A stretch of DNA of 5,197 nt, taken from Bacillota bacterium (GTDB lineage: Bacteria; Bacillota; Sulfobacillia; RBS10-35; JAJYVN01). The translations under genes and the position numbers were made by a program. The DNA lies in NCBI GenBank assembly GCA_021827805.1, contig JAKAUG010000194.1:1-5197 (forward strand). The letters run 5' to 3'. Under the pieces are notes generated by a model, which worked only from the letters and a program-made list of their open reading frames with translations, ran no database searches and was not told where the DNA came from. Below, in pieces: positions 1 through 5,197 of this stretch; within the stretch, counting starts at the first letter, position 1; each line of letters starts with the position of its first letter.

Positions 1-2112
1 TCCGATCTGGACAAGCAGAACCGCTTCGCGATCGACAAGCGGATCGTCACCGACCCCCAGCGGCCGTGCCTCTTGATGCGCGTCGCGTGGCGCCAGAGCC
101 GGGGTACGGGAGGGACTGTGCCCCGCCTCTTTCTCCTCCTGGCGCCGCACGTGGGTGGGCGGGGGAGGGGCAACAGTGCGCGCGTGGTCGAGCACGACGG
201 GCGGGTCATGGTCGTGGCGCGGCGCCACGATGCCTGGTTGGCCATGGCCGCCTCCGTACCCTTCCTGCGCGCGAGTTGTGGATTCGTTGGCGCTTCGGAC
301 GGCTGGACCGACCTGACACGGAACCGTAACATGACATGGACGTTCGCCGAAGCCTTGGATGGCAACGTCGCCATCACGGCCGAACTCGGCGGCTTCTCCG
401 ACCAACTGTTCACGGTCGTCGTCGGCTTTGGGCGTGACATGGAGGCGGCCTGCGCCAATTGCGTGGCCAGCCTGGGGACGCCGTATCAGGACGTGGAAAC
501 GGCGTACGTCGCGGGTTGGCGCGCCTGGTGCTCGGGCTTGACGGACCTGTCCGCCGGTGCGGGAGCGGCCGGCAGCCTTTACTACCTGTCGGCGATGACC
601 CTCAAGGCCCACGAGGACAAGGAAAACCCCGGAGCCCACATCGCCTCGCTGGCAACCCCCTGGGGCGAGTCCGAGGGGGACGGCGACGCGGGCGGGTACC
701 ACCTGGTCTGGCCGCGGGACCTGTACCACAGCGCGACGGCGCGCCTGGCGGCCGGCGACGTGCGGGGGGCGTCCGCGGCCCTGCGCTATCTCCTGCACAC
801 GCAACGCGCAGATGGCTCGTGGCCGCAGAACTTTTGGGTTTACGGCGCGCCGTACTGGCCGGGTCTGCAACTGGACGAGTTGGGCTTTCCCATCCTCTTG
901 GCGTGGCAGTTGCATCGCGCCGGTGGCCTGGAGTTCAATCCCTACCCCTCGCTGATCGCCCCCGCGGCCTACGCTGTGGCGCGCATCGGGCCGGTGACGC
1001 CGCAGGAGCGCTGGGAGGAGAACGCGGGCTACTCTCCCTCAACCCTGGCCTCGAGCATCGCGGCCTTGGTGTGTGCGGCTGAATTCGCCCAGGCCAACGA
1101 CGATCCGCTGGCCGCGGAGTATTTCCTGCAAGTCGCCGACTCCTGGGAGTCACAAATTGAGGAATGGACCTACACCACGCATGGGCAGATCGGACCAGGT
1201 TTGACCGAATACTACGAACGGATCGCTCCACCCAACGAAGCCCATTCCGGATCGCGGAGCGATCTGGTCTTGATCGGCAACAAGGCTGGGCCTGCGGCGT
1301 ACGAGGCAAGTTCCATCATCGACTCCGGGTTTCTCGAACTGGTGCGCTACGGGATCCGGTCGGCCGCCGACCCGCGCATGGTCCACTCGCTGGGCGCCTA
1401 TGATGCCGCCTGCAAGGTGGACACGCCCGTGGGGCCCGCCTGGCACCGGTATAACCACGATGGGTACGGCCAGAAGGCCGACGGCAGTGCTTACGACGGA
1501 ACGGGCGTCGGCCGCGCCTGGCCGCTGCTGACCGGTGAGCGGGGCCACTACGAGGTGGCCGCCGGAGGCGATGCGGCCCCCCTCCTGGCGACGCTGGAAG
1601 CGTTCGCGACCTCCGGGATGCTGCCGGAACAGGTCTGGGACGAGCCAGCCATTCCCAAGTGGGGTCTCCGCTTCGGTGGGCCGACCGGCTCGGCTGCCCC
1701 ACTGTGCTGGGCGCACGCAGAGTACCTCAAGTTGCTCCGCTCCGTACGGGACGGGTCGGTGTTCGACTGCCCGACTCCTGTTCGGCAGCGCTACGCATCC
1801 CCGCGCCCCCAGCCGGGGTTGCGCATCTGGAAGTTCAATCACAAGCTAAGCCGGACTGCGGCGGCGGAGCGTTGCTGCATCGAGGTCCACAGCTCAGCCA
1901 CACTCCATTGGTCCGATGATGATTGGCGAACCGAGCACCACGAGCCCATGGAGCCGCGTGGACACGGTGTCTGGATGCACTACTGGGAAGGCGACGTACT
2001 GCGGCCGGAGAGCCGGTTGCGCTTCACGTTCTACTGGCACGAGAGACAGGCGTGGGAAGGGCGGGACTTTGCCATCGAGGTTGTGGACGGTCAGGCAACC
2101 TCCGAGGGTTGA
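1..2112 (+). CDS. GH15 glucoamylase/glucodextranase-type glycosidase, 5'-truncated by window edge
   Basis: The enzyme is expected to release glucose (or glucose units) from alpha-glucan ends with inversion; the exact substrate (starch, dextran, oligosaccharides) cannot be told. The frame is open from base 1, so the start, any signal peptide and much of the N-terminal beta-sandwich domain lie upstream. The TTG at 73 and ATG at 76 are internal: residues before them (IVTDPQRPCLL) already match the family. Counting from base 1, residues 1 to about 170 are the end of the N-domain (GFVGASDGWTDL at about 94-105). The (alpha/alpha)6 barrel runs from about 185 to 585, with YHLVWPRDLY (233-242), QRADGSWPQNFW (268-279), ERWEENAGYSPST (336-348, presumed general acid Glu 339 or 340), DGTGVGRAWPLLTGERGHYE (499-518) and MLPEQVWDE (540-548, presumed base Glu 543). 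Residues about 605-695 form a C-terminal beta domain (IWKFNHK, LHWSDDDW, FTFYWHE, WEGRDFAIEV). No frameshift is visible. The family call is firm; substrate is not. Confidence 0.93.
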   Translation, partial: SDLDKQNRFAIDKRIVTDPQRPCLLMRVAWRQSRGTGGTVPRLFLLLAPHVGGRGRGNSARVVEHDGRVMVVARRHDAWLAMAASVPFLRASCGFVGASDGWTDLTRNRNMTWTFAEALDGNVAITAELGGFSDQLFTVVVGFGRDMEAACANCVASLGTPYQDVETAYVAGWRAWCSGLTDLSAGAGAAGSLYYLSAMTLKAHEDKENPGAHIASLATPWGESEGDGDAGGYHLVWPRDLYHSATARLAAGDVRGASAALRYLLHTQRADGSWPQNFWVYGAPYWPGLQLDELGFPILLAWQLHRAGGLEFNPYPSLIAPAAYAVARIGPVTPQERWEENAGYSPSTLASSIAALVCAAEFAQANDDPLAAEYFLQVADSWESQIEEWTYTTHGQIGPGLTEYYERIAPPNEAHSGSRSDLVLIGNKAGPAAYEASSIIDSGFLELVRYGIRSAADPRMVHSLGAYDAACKVDTPVGPAWHRYNHDGYGQKADGSAYDGTGVGRAWPLLTGERGHYEVAAGGDAAPLLATLEAFATSGMLPEQVWDEPAIPKWGLRFGGPTGSAAPLCWAHAEYLKLLRSVRDGSVFDCPTPVRQRYASPRPQPGLRIWKFNHKLSRTAAAERCCIEVHSSATLHWSDDDWRTEHHEPMEPRGHGVWMHYWEGDVLRPESRLRFTFYWHERQAWEGRDFAIEVVDGQATSEG

Positions 2113-2261
2113 TGCCCCTGCAACCAGACGTGTCAGTCCCTGGCCGGGGCCCGACAGGCACAGGGGATCCAGGCAAGGCCTTGGGGGTACCGCTAGACAC
2201 CTCCGCGTACTCGTTCGCCCACGTCGCCGACTGGGCGGGGCGTAAGGACGGCGCCGCCTGA
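2112..2261 (+). CDS. Possible small ORF (49 aa) overlapping the GH15 stop; unrecognised
   Basis: The ATG overlaps the GH15 stop by one base in a TGATG arrangement, which is typical of translational coupling. A GAGGG at 2104-2108 sits a few bases upstream as a close Shine-Dalgarno. The predicted peptide has no membrane segment or known motif; it begins MPLQPDVSVPG and ends WAGRKDGAA. Third codon positions are about 78% G/C overall and nearly all G/C in the last 20 codons, which is compatible with coding but also with plain GC-rich DNA. It could be a real coupled peptide, the remnant of a decayed gene, or chance. I do not recognise the product. Confidence 0.25.
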   Translation: MPLQPDVSVPGRGPTGTGDPGKALGVPLDTSAYSFAHVADWAGRKDGAA

Positions 2262-2284
2262 TCCGCCGCACGGGTTGCGCGGAT
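2261..2284 (+). other. Hairpin without T-tract between GH15 and the rimP promoter
   Basis: ATCCGC (2261-2266) pairs perfectly with GCGGAT (2279-2284), and inside it GCA (2268-2270) pairs with TGC (2276-2278), with C2267 bulged and a 5-nt loop. That is a 9-bp stem ending 4 bases before the -35 box. There is no run of T after it, so it is not a standard intrinsic terminator. It may end or stabilise the GH15 transcript, or be chance in GC-rich DNA. The rest of 2113-2288 holds only the doubtful small ORF and a 10-bp palindrome at 2174-2183. Confidence 0.3.
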
Positions 2285-2288
2285 TGGG

Positions 2289-2318
2289 TTGCCAGCGGGA
2301 AGGCCGACCTGATATAGT
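2289..2318 (+). promoter_or_regulatory. Extended -10 housekeeping-sigma promoter of the rimP-nusA operon
   Basis: TTGCCA (2289-2294) is a good -35 box and TATAGT (2313-2318) a good -10 box, separated by 18 nt. TG at 2310-2311 followed by one base before the -10 makes it an extended -10 promoter. Transcription would begin near 2324-2326, giving a leader of about 83 nt before the rimP ATG. It is an AT-richer island in an otherwise very GC-rich stretch and sits exactly where the operon promoter is expected, which raises confidence. No start-site data are available here. Confidence 0.72.
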
Positions 2319-2354
2319 GTGGCGGCTGGTGCTGATCAGGGAGCCGCGTTGGGG

Positions 2355-2378
2355 GAGTGGGCGCCGTCCCACTCTTTT
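2355..2378 (+). terminator. Intrinsic terminator/attenuator in the rimP-nusA leader
   Basis: GAGTGGG (2355-2361) pairs perfectly with CCCACTC (2368-2374), giving 7 bp (5 G-C and 2 A-T) closed by the 6-nt loop CGCCGT, and is followed at once by TTTT then CG (2375-2380). This is the shape of a Rho-independent terminator with a short U-tract. It lies downstream of the operon promoter and 29 bases before the rimP ATG, so it would act on the operon's own transcript as an attenuator, and would also stop read-through from the GH15 gene. Short U-tracts are the class expected to depend on NusA, whose gene lies in this operon. Confidence 0.65.
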
Positions 2379-2396
2379 CGCTGATGAAGCATCTTC

Positions 2397-2400
2397 AGGG
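2397..2400 (+). promoter_or_regulatory. Ribosome binding site that sets the rimP start
   Basis: AGGG lies 7 nt before the ATG at 2408. The earlier in-frame starts fare worse: GTG 2357 lies inside the terminator stem and ATG 2384 has no purine-rich stretch in front of it. This favours ATG 2408. Confidence 0.55.
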
Positions 2401-2407
2401 TCACAGC

Positions 2408-2896
2408 ATGCCAGGGGGGCTTTGGTCGTTGGACGTTCGCGAGGCGGTCCTAGCCCTCGCTGCACCCCTGGCGCAGGAGAGAGGCCTGGTTCTGATCGAC
2501 GTCGAGTACCATCCGGGCCGTCGGAGCTCTGTCCTGCGCCTGGTCCTGGACAGAGCAGGCGGGATCGGTCTCGACGACCTGGAGGGCTTCCATCGGGCCA
2601 TCGACCCCCTGCTGGACGAGGCCGACCCCGTGCCGGGGAGCTACATGCTCGAGGTGTCCTCGCCCGGCGCCGAGCGGCCCCTGCGGTCGGAGCGGGACTT
2701 CACGCTCTTCGCGGGCAGGCAGGTGCTCCTTGCCGCGCGTGAGCCGGTCCAGGGTCGGCGCGAGTGGCGGGGCCGCCTCCTGGGCATGGAGGACGGCGCG
2801 GTGCGGGTGGTCCTGGCGGATGGGCAGGTGCTGGCTCTGGCGCTGGAGCTTGTGGCCTGGGCCCGGCTGACGTTGGACCAGGGCGCGCGGGGCTAG
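2408..2896 (+). CDS. rimP: Ribosome maturation factor RimP
   Basis: RimP (YlxS/YhbC family) is a cytoplasmic factor that binds the 30S subunit and helps its late assembly. The product is 162 aa from the ATG chosen here, close to the usual 150-170. The N-terminal alpha/beta domain (residues about 8-88) shows the conserved strand LVLIDVEY (27-34), RLVLD (44-48), the DDLE helix (56-59) and the family hallmark YMLEVSSPGAERPL (79-92). The C-terminal SH3-like domain follows (about 95-157) with FAGRQVLL, WRGRLLGMEDG and a final ELVAWARL. In-frame starts at GTG 2357 and ATG 2384 would add 17 or 8 residues outside the family alignment and one would start inside a terminator stem. It is the first gene after the promoter, and nusA follows after 23 nt, so co-transcription is very likely. 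Identity is firm; the start is probable. Confidence 0.95.
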   Translation: MPGGLWSLDVREAVLALAAPLAQERGLVLIDVEYHPGRRSSVLRLVLDRAGGIGLDDLEGFHRAIDPLLDEADPVPGSYMLEVSSPGAERPLRSERDFTLFAGRQVLLAAREPVQGRREWRGRLLGMEDGAVRVVLADGQVLALALELVAWARLTLDQGARG

Positions 2897-2905
2897 GGGC
2901 GCGAC

Positions 2906-2916
2906 GAGGGGGAAGG
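2906..2916 (+). promoter_or_regulatory. Strong purine-rich ribosome binding site of nusA
   Basis: GAGGGGGAAGG lies just before the TTG at 2920 (AGGGGG ends 7 nt upstream). It fixes the start at this TTG, although the frame stays open upstream for 52 further codons back to an ATG at 2764. That upstream part overlaps rimP and is a Gly/Ala/Arg-rich shadow. Confidence 0.75.
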
Positions 2917-2919
2917 CTG

Positions 2920-4143
2920 TTGGCCCAGGACAATCTGGACCTCTTGGGGGCCATCAACGAACTGGAGCGGGAGCGCGGCATCAACCGCGAGACCCTCCTG
3001 GAGGCCGTGGAGGCTGCCCTGGTTTCCGCCTACAAGCGCAACTACAACAGCGTGGAGAACGTCACCGCGCGCATCGACCGCCAGACCGGCCAGGTCGAGA
3101 TGTTCGTCGTCAAACGCGTGGTGGACGATGTGCTGGATCCCACGCAGGAGATCCCGGTGGAAGAGGCGGTGCACATCGACCCCGCCTACCAGGCCGGGGA
3201 CACGGTGGAGTTCCCCGTGCTGCTCAAGGACTTCGGGCGCATCGCCGCCCAGACCGCCAAGCAGGTGGTCGTGCAACGCATCCGTGAGGCGGAGCGGGGC
3301 CTGATCTACGACGAGTTCGCGCAGCGTGAGGGAGACATCGTCACCGGGCTGGTCCAGCGGATCCAGAACCGCAACGTCTTCGTCGACCTGGGCAAGACCG
3401 AGGCCGTGCTTCCACCCTCCGAACAGATGCCGGCGGACGGGTACGCGCCGGGCGAGCGCGTGCGCATGTATCTCGTCGAGGTGCGCCGCACCACGAAGGG
3501 ACCGCAGGTGATCGTCTCCAGGACGCATCCCGGTCTGTTGAAGCGCCTGTTCGAGCTGGAGGTGCCCGAGATCCACGAGGGTCTGGTGGAGATCAAGGCC
3601 ATCGCCCGCGAGGCGGGAACGAGAAGCAAGCTGGCCGTGTTCTCCCGCGATGACCACGTGGACCCGGTCGGAGCCTGTGTGGGCCACAAGGGCATGCGCG
3701 TGCAGCACGTCGTGAGTGAGCTCCGCGGGGAGAAGATCGACATCGTCAAATGGTCGCCAAACCCTGTGGAGTTCGTGGCACAGGCGCTCTCACCCTCCAA
3801 GGTCAGCCACGTGCTGCTGGACGAGGCGGAGAAGGTGGCCAGGGTCGTCGTACCGGATTTCCAGCTCTCCCTCGCCATCGGACGCGCGGGCCAGAACGCG
3901 CGTCTGGCGGCCAAGCTCACGGGGTGGCGCATTGACATCCGCAGCGACACACAGCTCACGGATGGGGAGCGCGCGGAACTCGCCGCGCAACCCGCGGCAG
4001 CCTCCTTCGCCGCACCCTGGTCGGCTGGCGCCGGCAGTGGCTCAGGCCCGGCGGCCCCCTGGGCCGTGGGAGAGGCGTTGGCCCCGGCGGCGGACAGCAG
4101 GCGCCAGGAAGTACGCGAGCGCGCTCAGGGGGACGATGAGTGA
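2920..4143 (+). CDS. nusA: Transcription termination/antitermination factor NusA
   Basis: NusA binds RNA polymerase and nascent RNA and modulates pausing, intrinsic termination and antitermination. From the TTG start the protein is 407 aa and begins MAQDNLDLLGAINELERERG, matching the family N-terminus. Domains in order: polymerase-binding N-terminal domain (1 to about 130; LLEAVEAALVSAYKRNY at 26-42), S1 domain (about 136-200; GDIVTGLVQR, NVFVDLGKTEAVLP), KH1 (about 230-280; GACVGHKGMRV with GHKG at 255-258), KH2 (about 305-345; VVVPDFQLSLAIGRAGQNARLAAKLTGW, GRAG at 321-324). After residue 345 comes a 60-residue Ala/Gly/Pro/Ser-rich tail ending in charged REVRERAQGDDE-like sequence. The acidic repeat domains of enterobacterial NusA are absent, as in Firmicutes and actinobacteria. 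The stop overlaps or closely precedes ylxR. NusA may control its own operon through the leader terminator. Confidence 0.96.
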   Translation: MAQDNLDLLGAINELERERGINRETLLEAVEAALVSAYKRNYNSVENVTARIDRQTGQVEMFVVKRVVDDVLDPTQEIPVEEAVHIDPAYQAGDTVEFPVLLKDFGRIAAQTAKQVVVQRIREAERGLIYDEFAQREGDIVTGLVQRIQNRNVFVDLGKTEAVLPPSEQMPADGYAPGERVRMYLVEVRRTTKGPQVIVSRTHPGLLKRLFELEVPEIHEGLVEIKAIAREAGTRSKLAVFSRDDHVDPVGACVGHKGMRVQHVVSELRGEKIDIVKWSPNPVEFVAQALSPSKVSHVLLDEAEKVARVVVPDFQLSLAIGRAGQNARLAAKLTGWRIDIRSDTQLTDGERAELAAQPAAASFAAPWSAGAGSGSGPAAPWAVGEALAPAADSRRQEVRERAQGDDE

Positions 4144-4147
4144 GTCT

Positions 4148-4155
4148 GGAGGGGG
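4148..4155 (+). promoter_or_regulatory. Strong ribosome binding site favouring the 4163 start of ylxR
   Basis: GGAGGGGG ends 7 nt before ATG 4163. The alternative ATG 4136, inside nusA, has AGGGGG (4127-4132) only 3 nt away. The better spacing and the family-like N-terminus favour 4163. Confidence 0.55.
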
Positions 4156-4162
4156 CAGGCCC

Positions 4163-4579
4163 ATGCCGGGGGCACGGCGCACGCCGCAGCGGACCTGCGT
4201 CGGCTGCGGTGAGGTGCAGGGCAAGCGTGAGTTGGTGCGCATCGTCCGCACCCCTGACGGCCAGCTGGCCCTGGATCCTAGCGGAAAGCGCAACGGCCGC
4301 GGAGCCTACGTGCATCGCGACCCGGCCTGTTTCGAGCGTGCCTGCCGGGGACGGTTGCTGCGGGCCCTCCGCGCGGAGGGCAACTCCGCGGAACTGCCCG
4401 CACTGGGAGCGGCCTTCGCCGAGCTCCTGGCGGTGCCGGCGGCCCACAGGCCAACCGTGCATCGAGCCGCGGTGCCCTTGCCAGAGCACCTGATCGCCCG
4501 GAACCGGCGGGGCCCCACCAGGACACCCCAGCGCCGCGCCGAGCGCGCGCCGCTGGATCCTCCGGGGCAGGGTTCCTGA
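4163..4579 (+). CDS. ylxR: YlxR (RnpM-type) nucleic-acid-binding protein with C-terminal extension
   Basis: YlxR-family proteins are small, basic, cytoplasmic, RNA-binding-type proteins of the nusA-infB operon; the Bacillus member has been reported to interact with RNase P. From ATG 4163 the product is 138 aa. The core occupies residues about 5-72: RRTPQRTCVGCGE (the CxxC pair is Cys12 and Cys15), KRELVRIVR, LALDPSGKRNGRGAYVHRD (GRGAY at 45-49), then CFERACRGRLLRALR. The family is normally about 90 aa, so residues about 75-138 are an extra tail, first Ala/Leu-rich and possibly helical, then Arg/Pro-rich (ARNRRGPTRTPQRRAERAP). Starting at ATG 4136 instead would add nine residues and overlap nusA by 8 nt; both starts support tight translational coupling with nusA. 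Identity is firm, the tail function unknown. Confidence 0.9.
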   Translation: MPGARRTPQRTCVGCGEVQGKRELVRIVRTPDGQLALDPSGKRNGRGAYVHRDPACFERACRGRLLRALRAEGNSAELPALGAAFAELLAVPAAHRPTVHRAAVPLPEHLIARNRRGPTRTPQRRAERAPLDPPGQGS

Positions 4580-4736
4580 AGGGCCTGCCAGCCAAGCGGG
4601 CAGGCAGAGGAGGTCGGCCGAGACGCAGGACGCGGACGGCAGCAGGACGGTGTCGGTGACCCGTCACGCAGCACAGGGCGGGTCCCCGCCCCCCGGGAAT
4701 GGGGCGCGACCGGATCTGAACGATCACCAGGGGGAT
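4580..4736 (+). other. ylxR-ylxQ junction with hairpins and no clear start codon
   Basis: This 157-nt stretch between the two small operon genes holds a 7-bp hairpin (GCCTGCC 4583-4589 with GGCAGGC 4599-4605), a perfect Shine-Dalgarno (4608-4614), a weak hairpin (GTGA 4656-4659 with TCAC 4664-4667) and a GC hairpin (GGGCGG 4676-4681 with CCGCCC 4686-4691). None is followed by a T-run, so none is a convincing terminator. The ylxQ frame is open across the whole stretch, with GTG codons at 4650 and 4656, so part of it may be coding. Confidence 0.5.
4608..4614 (+). promoter_or_regulatory. Perfect Shine-Dalgarno lacking a standard start codon
   Basis: AGGAGGT is fully complementary to the 16S rRNA 3' end. 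No ATG, GTG, TTG or CTG lies 4-12 nt downstream. The codon at the right distance (8 nt) and in the ylxQ frame is ACG at 4623. It may be a real site with a rare or mis-read start codon, or chance in a purine-rich stretch. Confidence 0.35.
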
Positions 4737-5197
4737 GTGGGCCTGCGACGCGCGTCGCGCGTGTCCACCGGTCCCCGCTCCGCCCCGCCCCGCTGGCTGG
4801 CCGTGCTCGGCTTGGCCCAGCGGGCCAAGGGGCTGGCCTCCGGGCGGGCCGCCGCTCTGGCGGCCCTGCATGGCGGGCAGGCGCGCTTCGTGGTGGTGGC
4901 CACCGACGCGCCGGCCCAACTCGTCGAGCAGATCGTTAACGCCTGTCGCGAGCAGGGTGTACCCTGGACCCGGCCCGGCTCCAAGCAGGAGCTGGGTGCG
5001 GCGACGGGGCGGACTCCGCGCAGCGTGGTGGCGGTGACCGACGCCAACCTGGCCCATGCCCTGGCGGTGTCCCTGCCGGGAACGCAGCCGCCGGGCCGCC
5101 CCAGCAACGGTTGGCCGAAACCGGACTCTCGCCGAGGCTCCGGGCCGGCCCGGGGACAACCCCGCGGGCGCCCGGGTCCCCGGACCCCGGGGCGTCC
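4737..5197 (+). CDS. ylxQ: YlxQ, L7Ae/L30e-family RNA-binding protein, open at the right edge
   Basis: YlxQ is a ribosomal L7Ae-like protein encoded between ylxR and infB; related proteins bind kink-turn RNA, but its cellular role is poorly defined. From GTG 4737, the fold spans residues about 19-113: RWLAVLGLAQRAKGLASGR (19-37; the family LLGLARRAGKL..G motif), ARFVVVATDAP (49-59), CREQGVPW (70-77), GSKQELGAATGR (81-92) and SVVAVTDANLAHAL (96-109). A Pro/Gly/Arg-rich basic stretch of 40 residues follows to the window edge with no stop. The start is uncertain: AGGGGG (4729-4734) is only 2 nt from GTG 4737, ATG 4735 is in another frame, and the frame is open upstream through 4580, with GTG 4650 and 4656 as alternatives. 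The overlapping frame starting at ATG 4735 encodes no recognisable protein. Identity is good, both ends are uncertain. Confidence 0.83.
   Translation, partial: MGLRRASRVSTGPRSAPPRWLAVLGLAQRAKGLASGRAAALAALHGGQARFVVVATDAPAQLVEQIVNACREQGVPWTRPGSKQELGAATGRTPRSVVAVTDANLAHALAVSLPGTQPPGRPSNGWPKPDSRRGSGPARGQPRGRPGPRTPGR

Noticed and set aside
1150..1842. Antisense open frame (230 codons) inside the GH15 gene
   Set aside because: The opposite strand encodes conserved GH15 catalytic motifs; the antisense product has no recognisable features.
2174..2183. 10-bp palindrome CAAGGCCTTG as an operator
   Set aside because: A few such palindromes are expected by chance in 5 kb, and it is over 100 bases from the promoter.
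2322..2347. Hairpin GCGGCT/AGCCGC in the leader as an antiterminator or riboswitch stem
   Set aside because: Its left arm straddles the predicted transcription start and the 14-nt loop is large; it does not compete with the terminator stem.
2381..2398. Hairpin near the rimP start that might hide the ribosome binding site
   Set aside because: Only 4 bp, a mismatch and 2 bp; too weak to call.
2893..3708. Antisense open frame (271 codons) in nusA
   Set aside because: His/Leu/Asp-rich shadow of nusA codons; NusA S1 and KH domains on the + strand explain the region.
4735..5037. ATG 4735 open frame (100 codons) as the ylxQ gene
   Set aside because: Its product is Trp/Pro/Arg-rich without L7Ae motifs; the frame two bases later (GTG 4737) encodes the YlxQ fold.
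4278..5159. Long antisense open frame (293 codons) across ylxR and ylxQ
   Set aside because: Arg/Pro/Gly-rich without any family motif; it mirrors two recognised + strand genes and is expected from high GC.
1..5197. CRISPR array, insertion sequence, tRNA or rRNA
   Set aside because: No spaced direct repeats, terminal inverted repeats, transposase motifs or tRNA-like cloverleaf were seen on reading both strands.

Overview
The window is GC-rich, dense coding DNA with all supported genes on the + strand. Two unrelated units meet here. The left part (1-2112) is the 3' portion of a family GH15 glucoamylase/glucodextranase-type gene whose start lies upstream of the window. The right part (about 2289 to the end) is the start of the conserved transcription/translation operon rimP-nusA-ylxR-ylxQ, which in many bacteria continues into infB and rbfA. 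The window ends before infB can be recognised.

Layout: GH15 gene (1-2112, open at its 5' end); a gap of about 175 nt with a doubtful 49-codon ORF overlapping the GH15 stop; an extended -10 sigma-A/sigma-70-type promoter (2289-2318); a leader of about 83 nt containing a 7-bp perfect GC hairpin followed by TTTT, which reads as an intrinsic terminator or attenuator; rimP (ATG 2408); nusA (TTG 2920); ylxR (ATG 4163, or ATG 4136 overlapping nusA); about 157 nt with hairpins and a perfect but unpaired Shine-Dalgarno; ylxQ (GTG 4737), which runs off the right edge. The ylxQ reading frame has no stop inside the window.

Organism: very high GC, GTG/TTG starts next to strong Shine-Dalgarno sites, a short NusA lacking the C-terminal acidic repeats of gamma-proteobacteria, and the order rimP-nusA-ylxR-ylxQ. 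This gene order is typical of Firmicutes, so a high-GC lineage such as the Limnochordia/Symbiobacteria/Thermaerobacter kind would fit. This is inference only; Chloroflexi or another high-GC phylum cannot be excluded.

How the genes work together: RimP matures the 30S subunit, NusA controls RNA polymerase pausing, termination and antitermination, YlxR and YlxQ are small RNA-binding-type proteins of the same operon. The GH15 enzyme hydrolyses alpha-glucans and has no obvious link to them. I see no defence system, mobile element, CRISPR array or RNA gene. The most interesting signals are regulatory: the terminator-like hairpin in the nusA operon leader and the odd ylxR-ylxQ junction.
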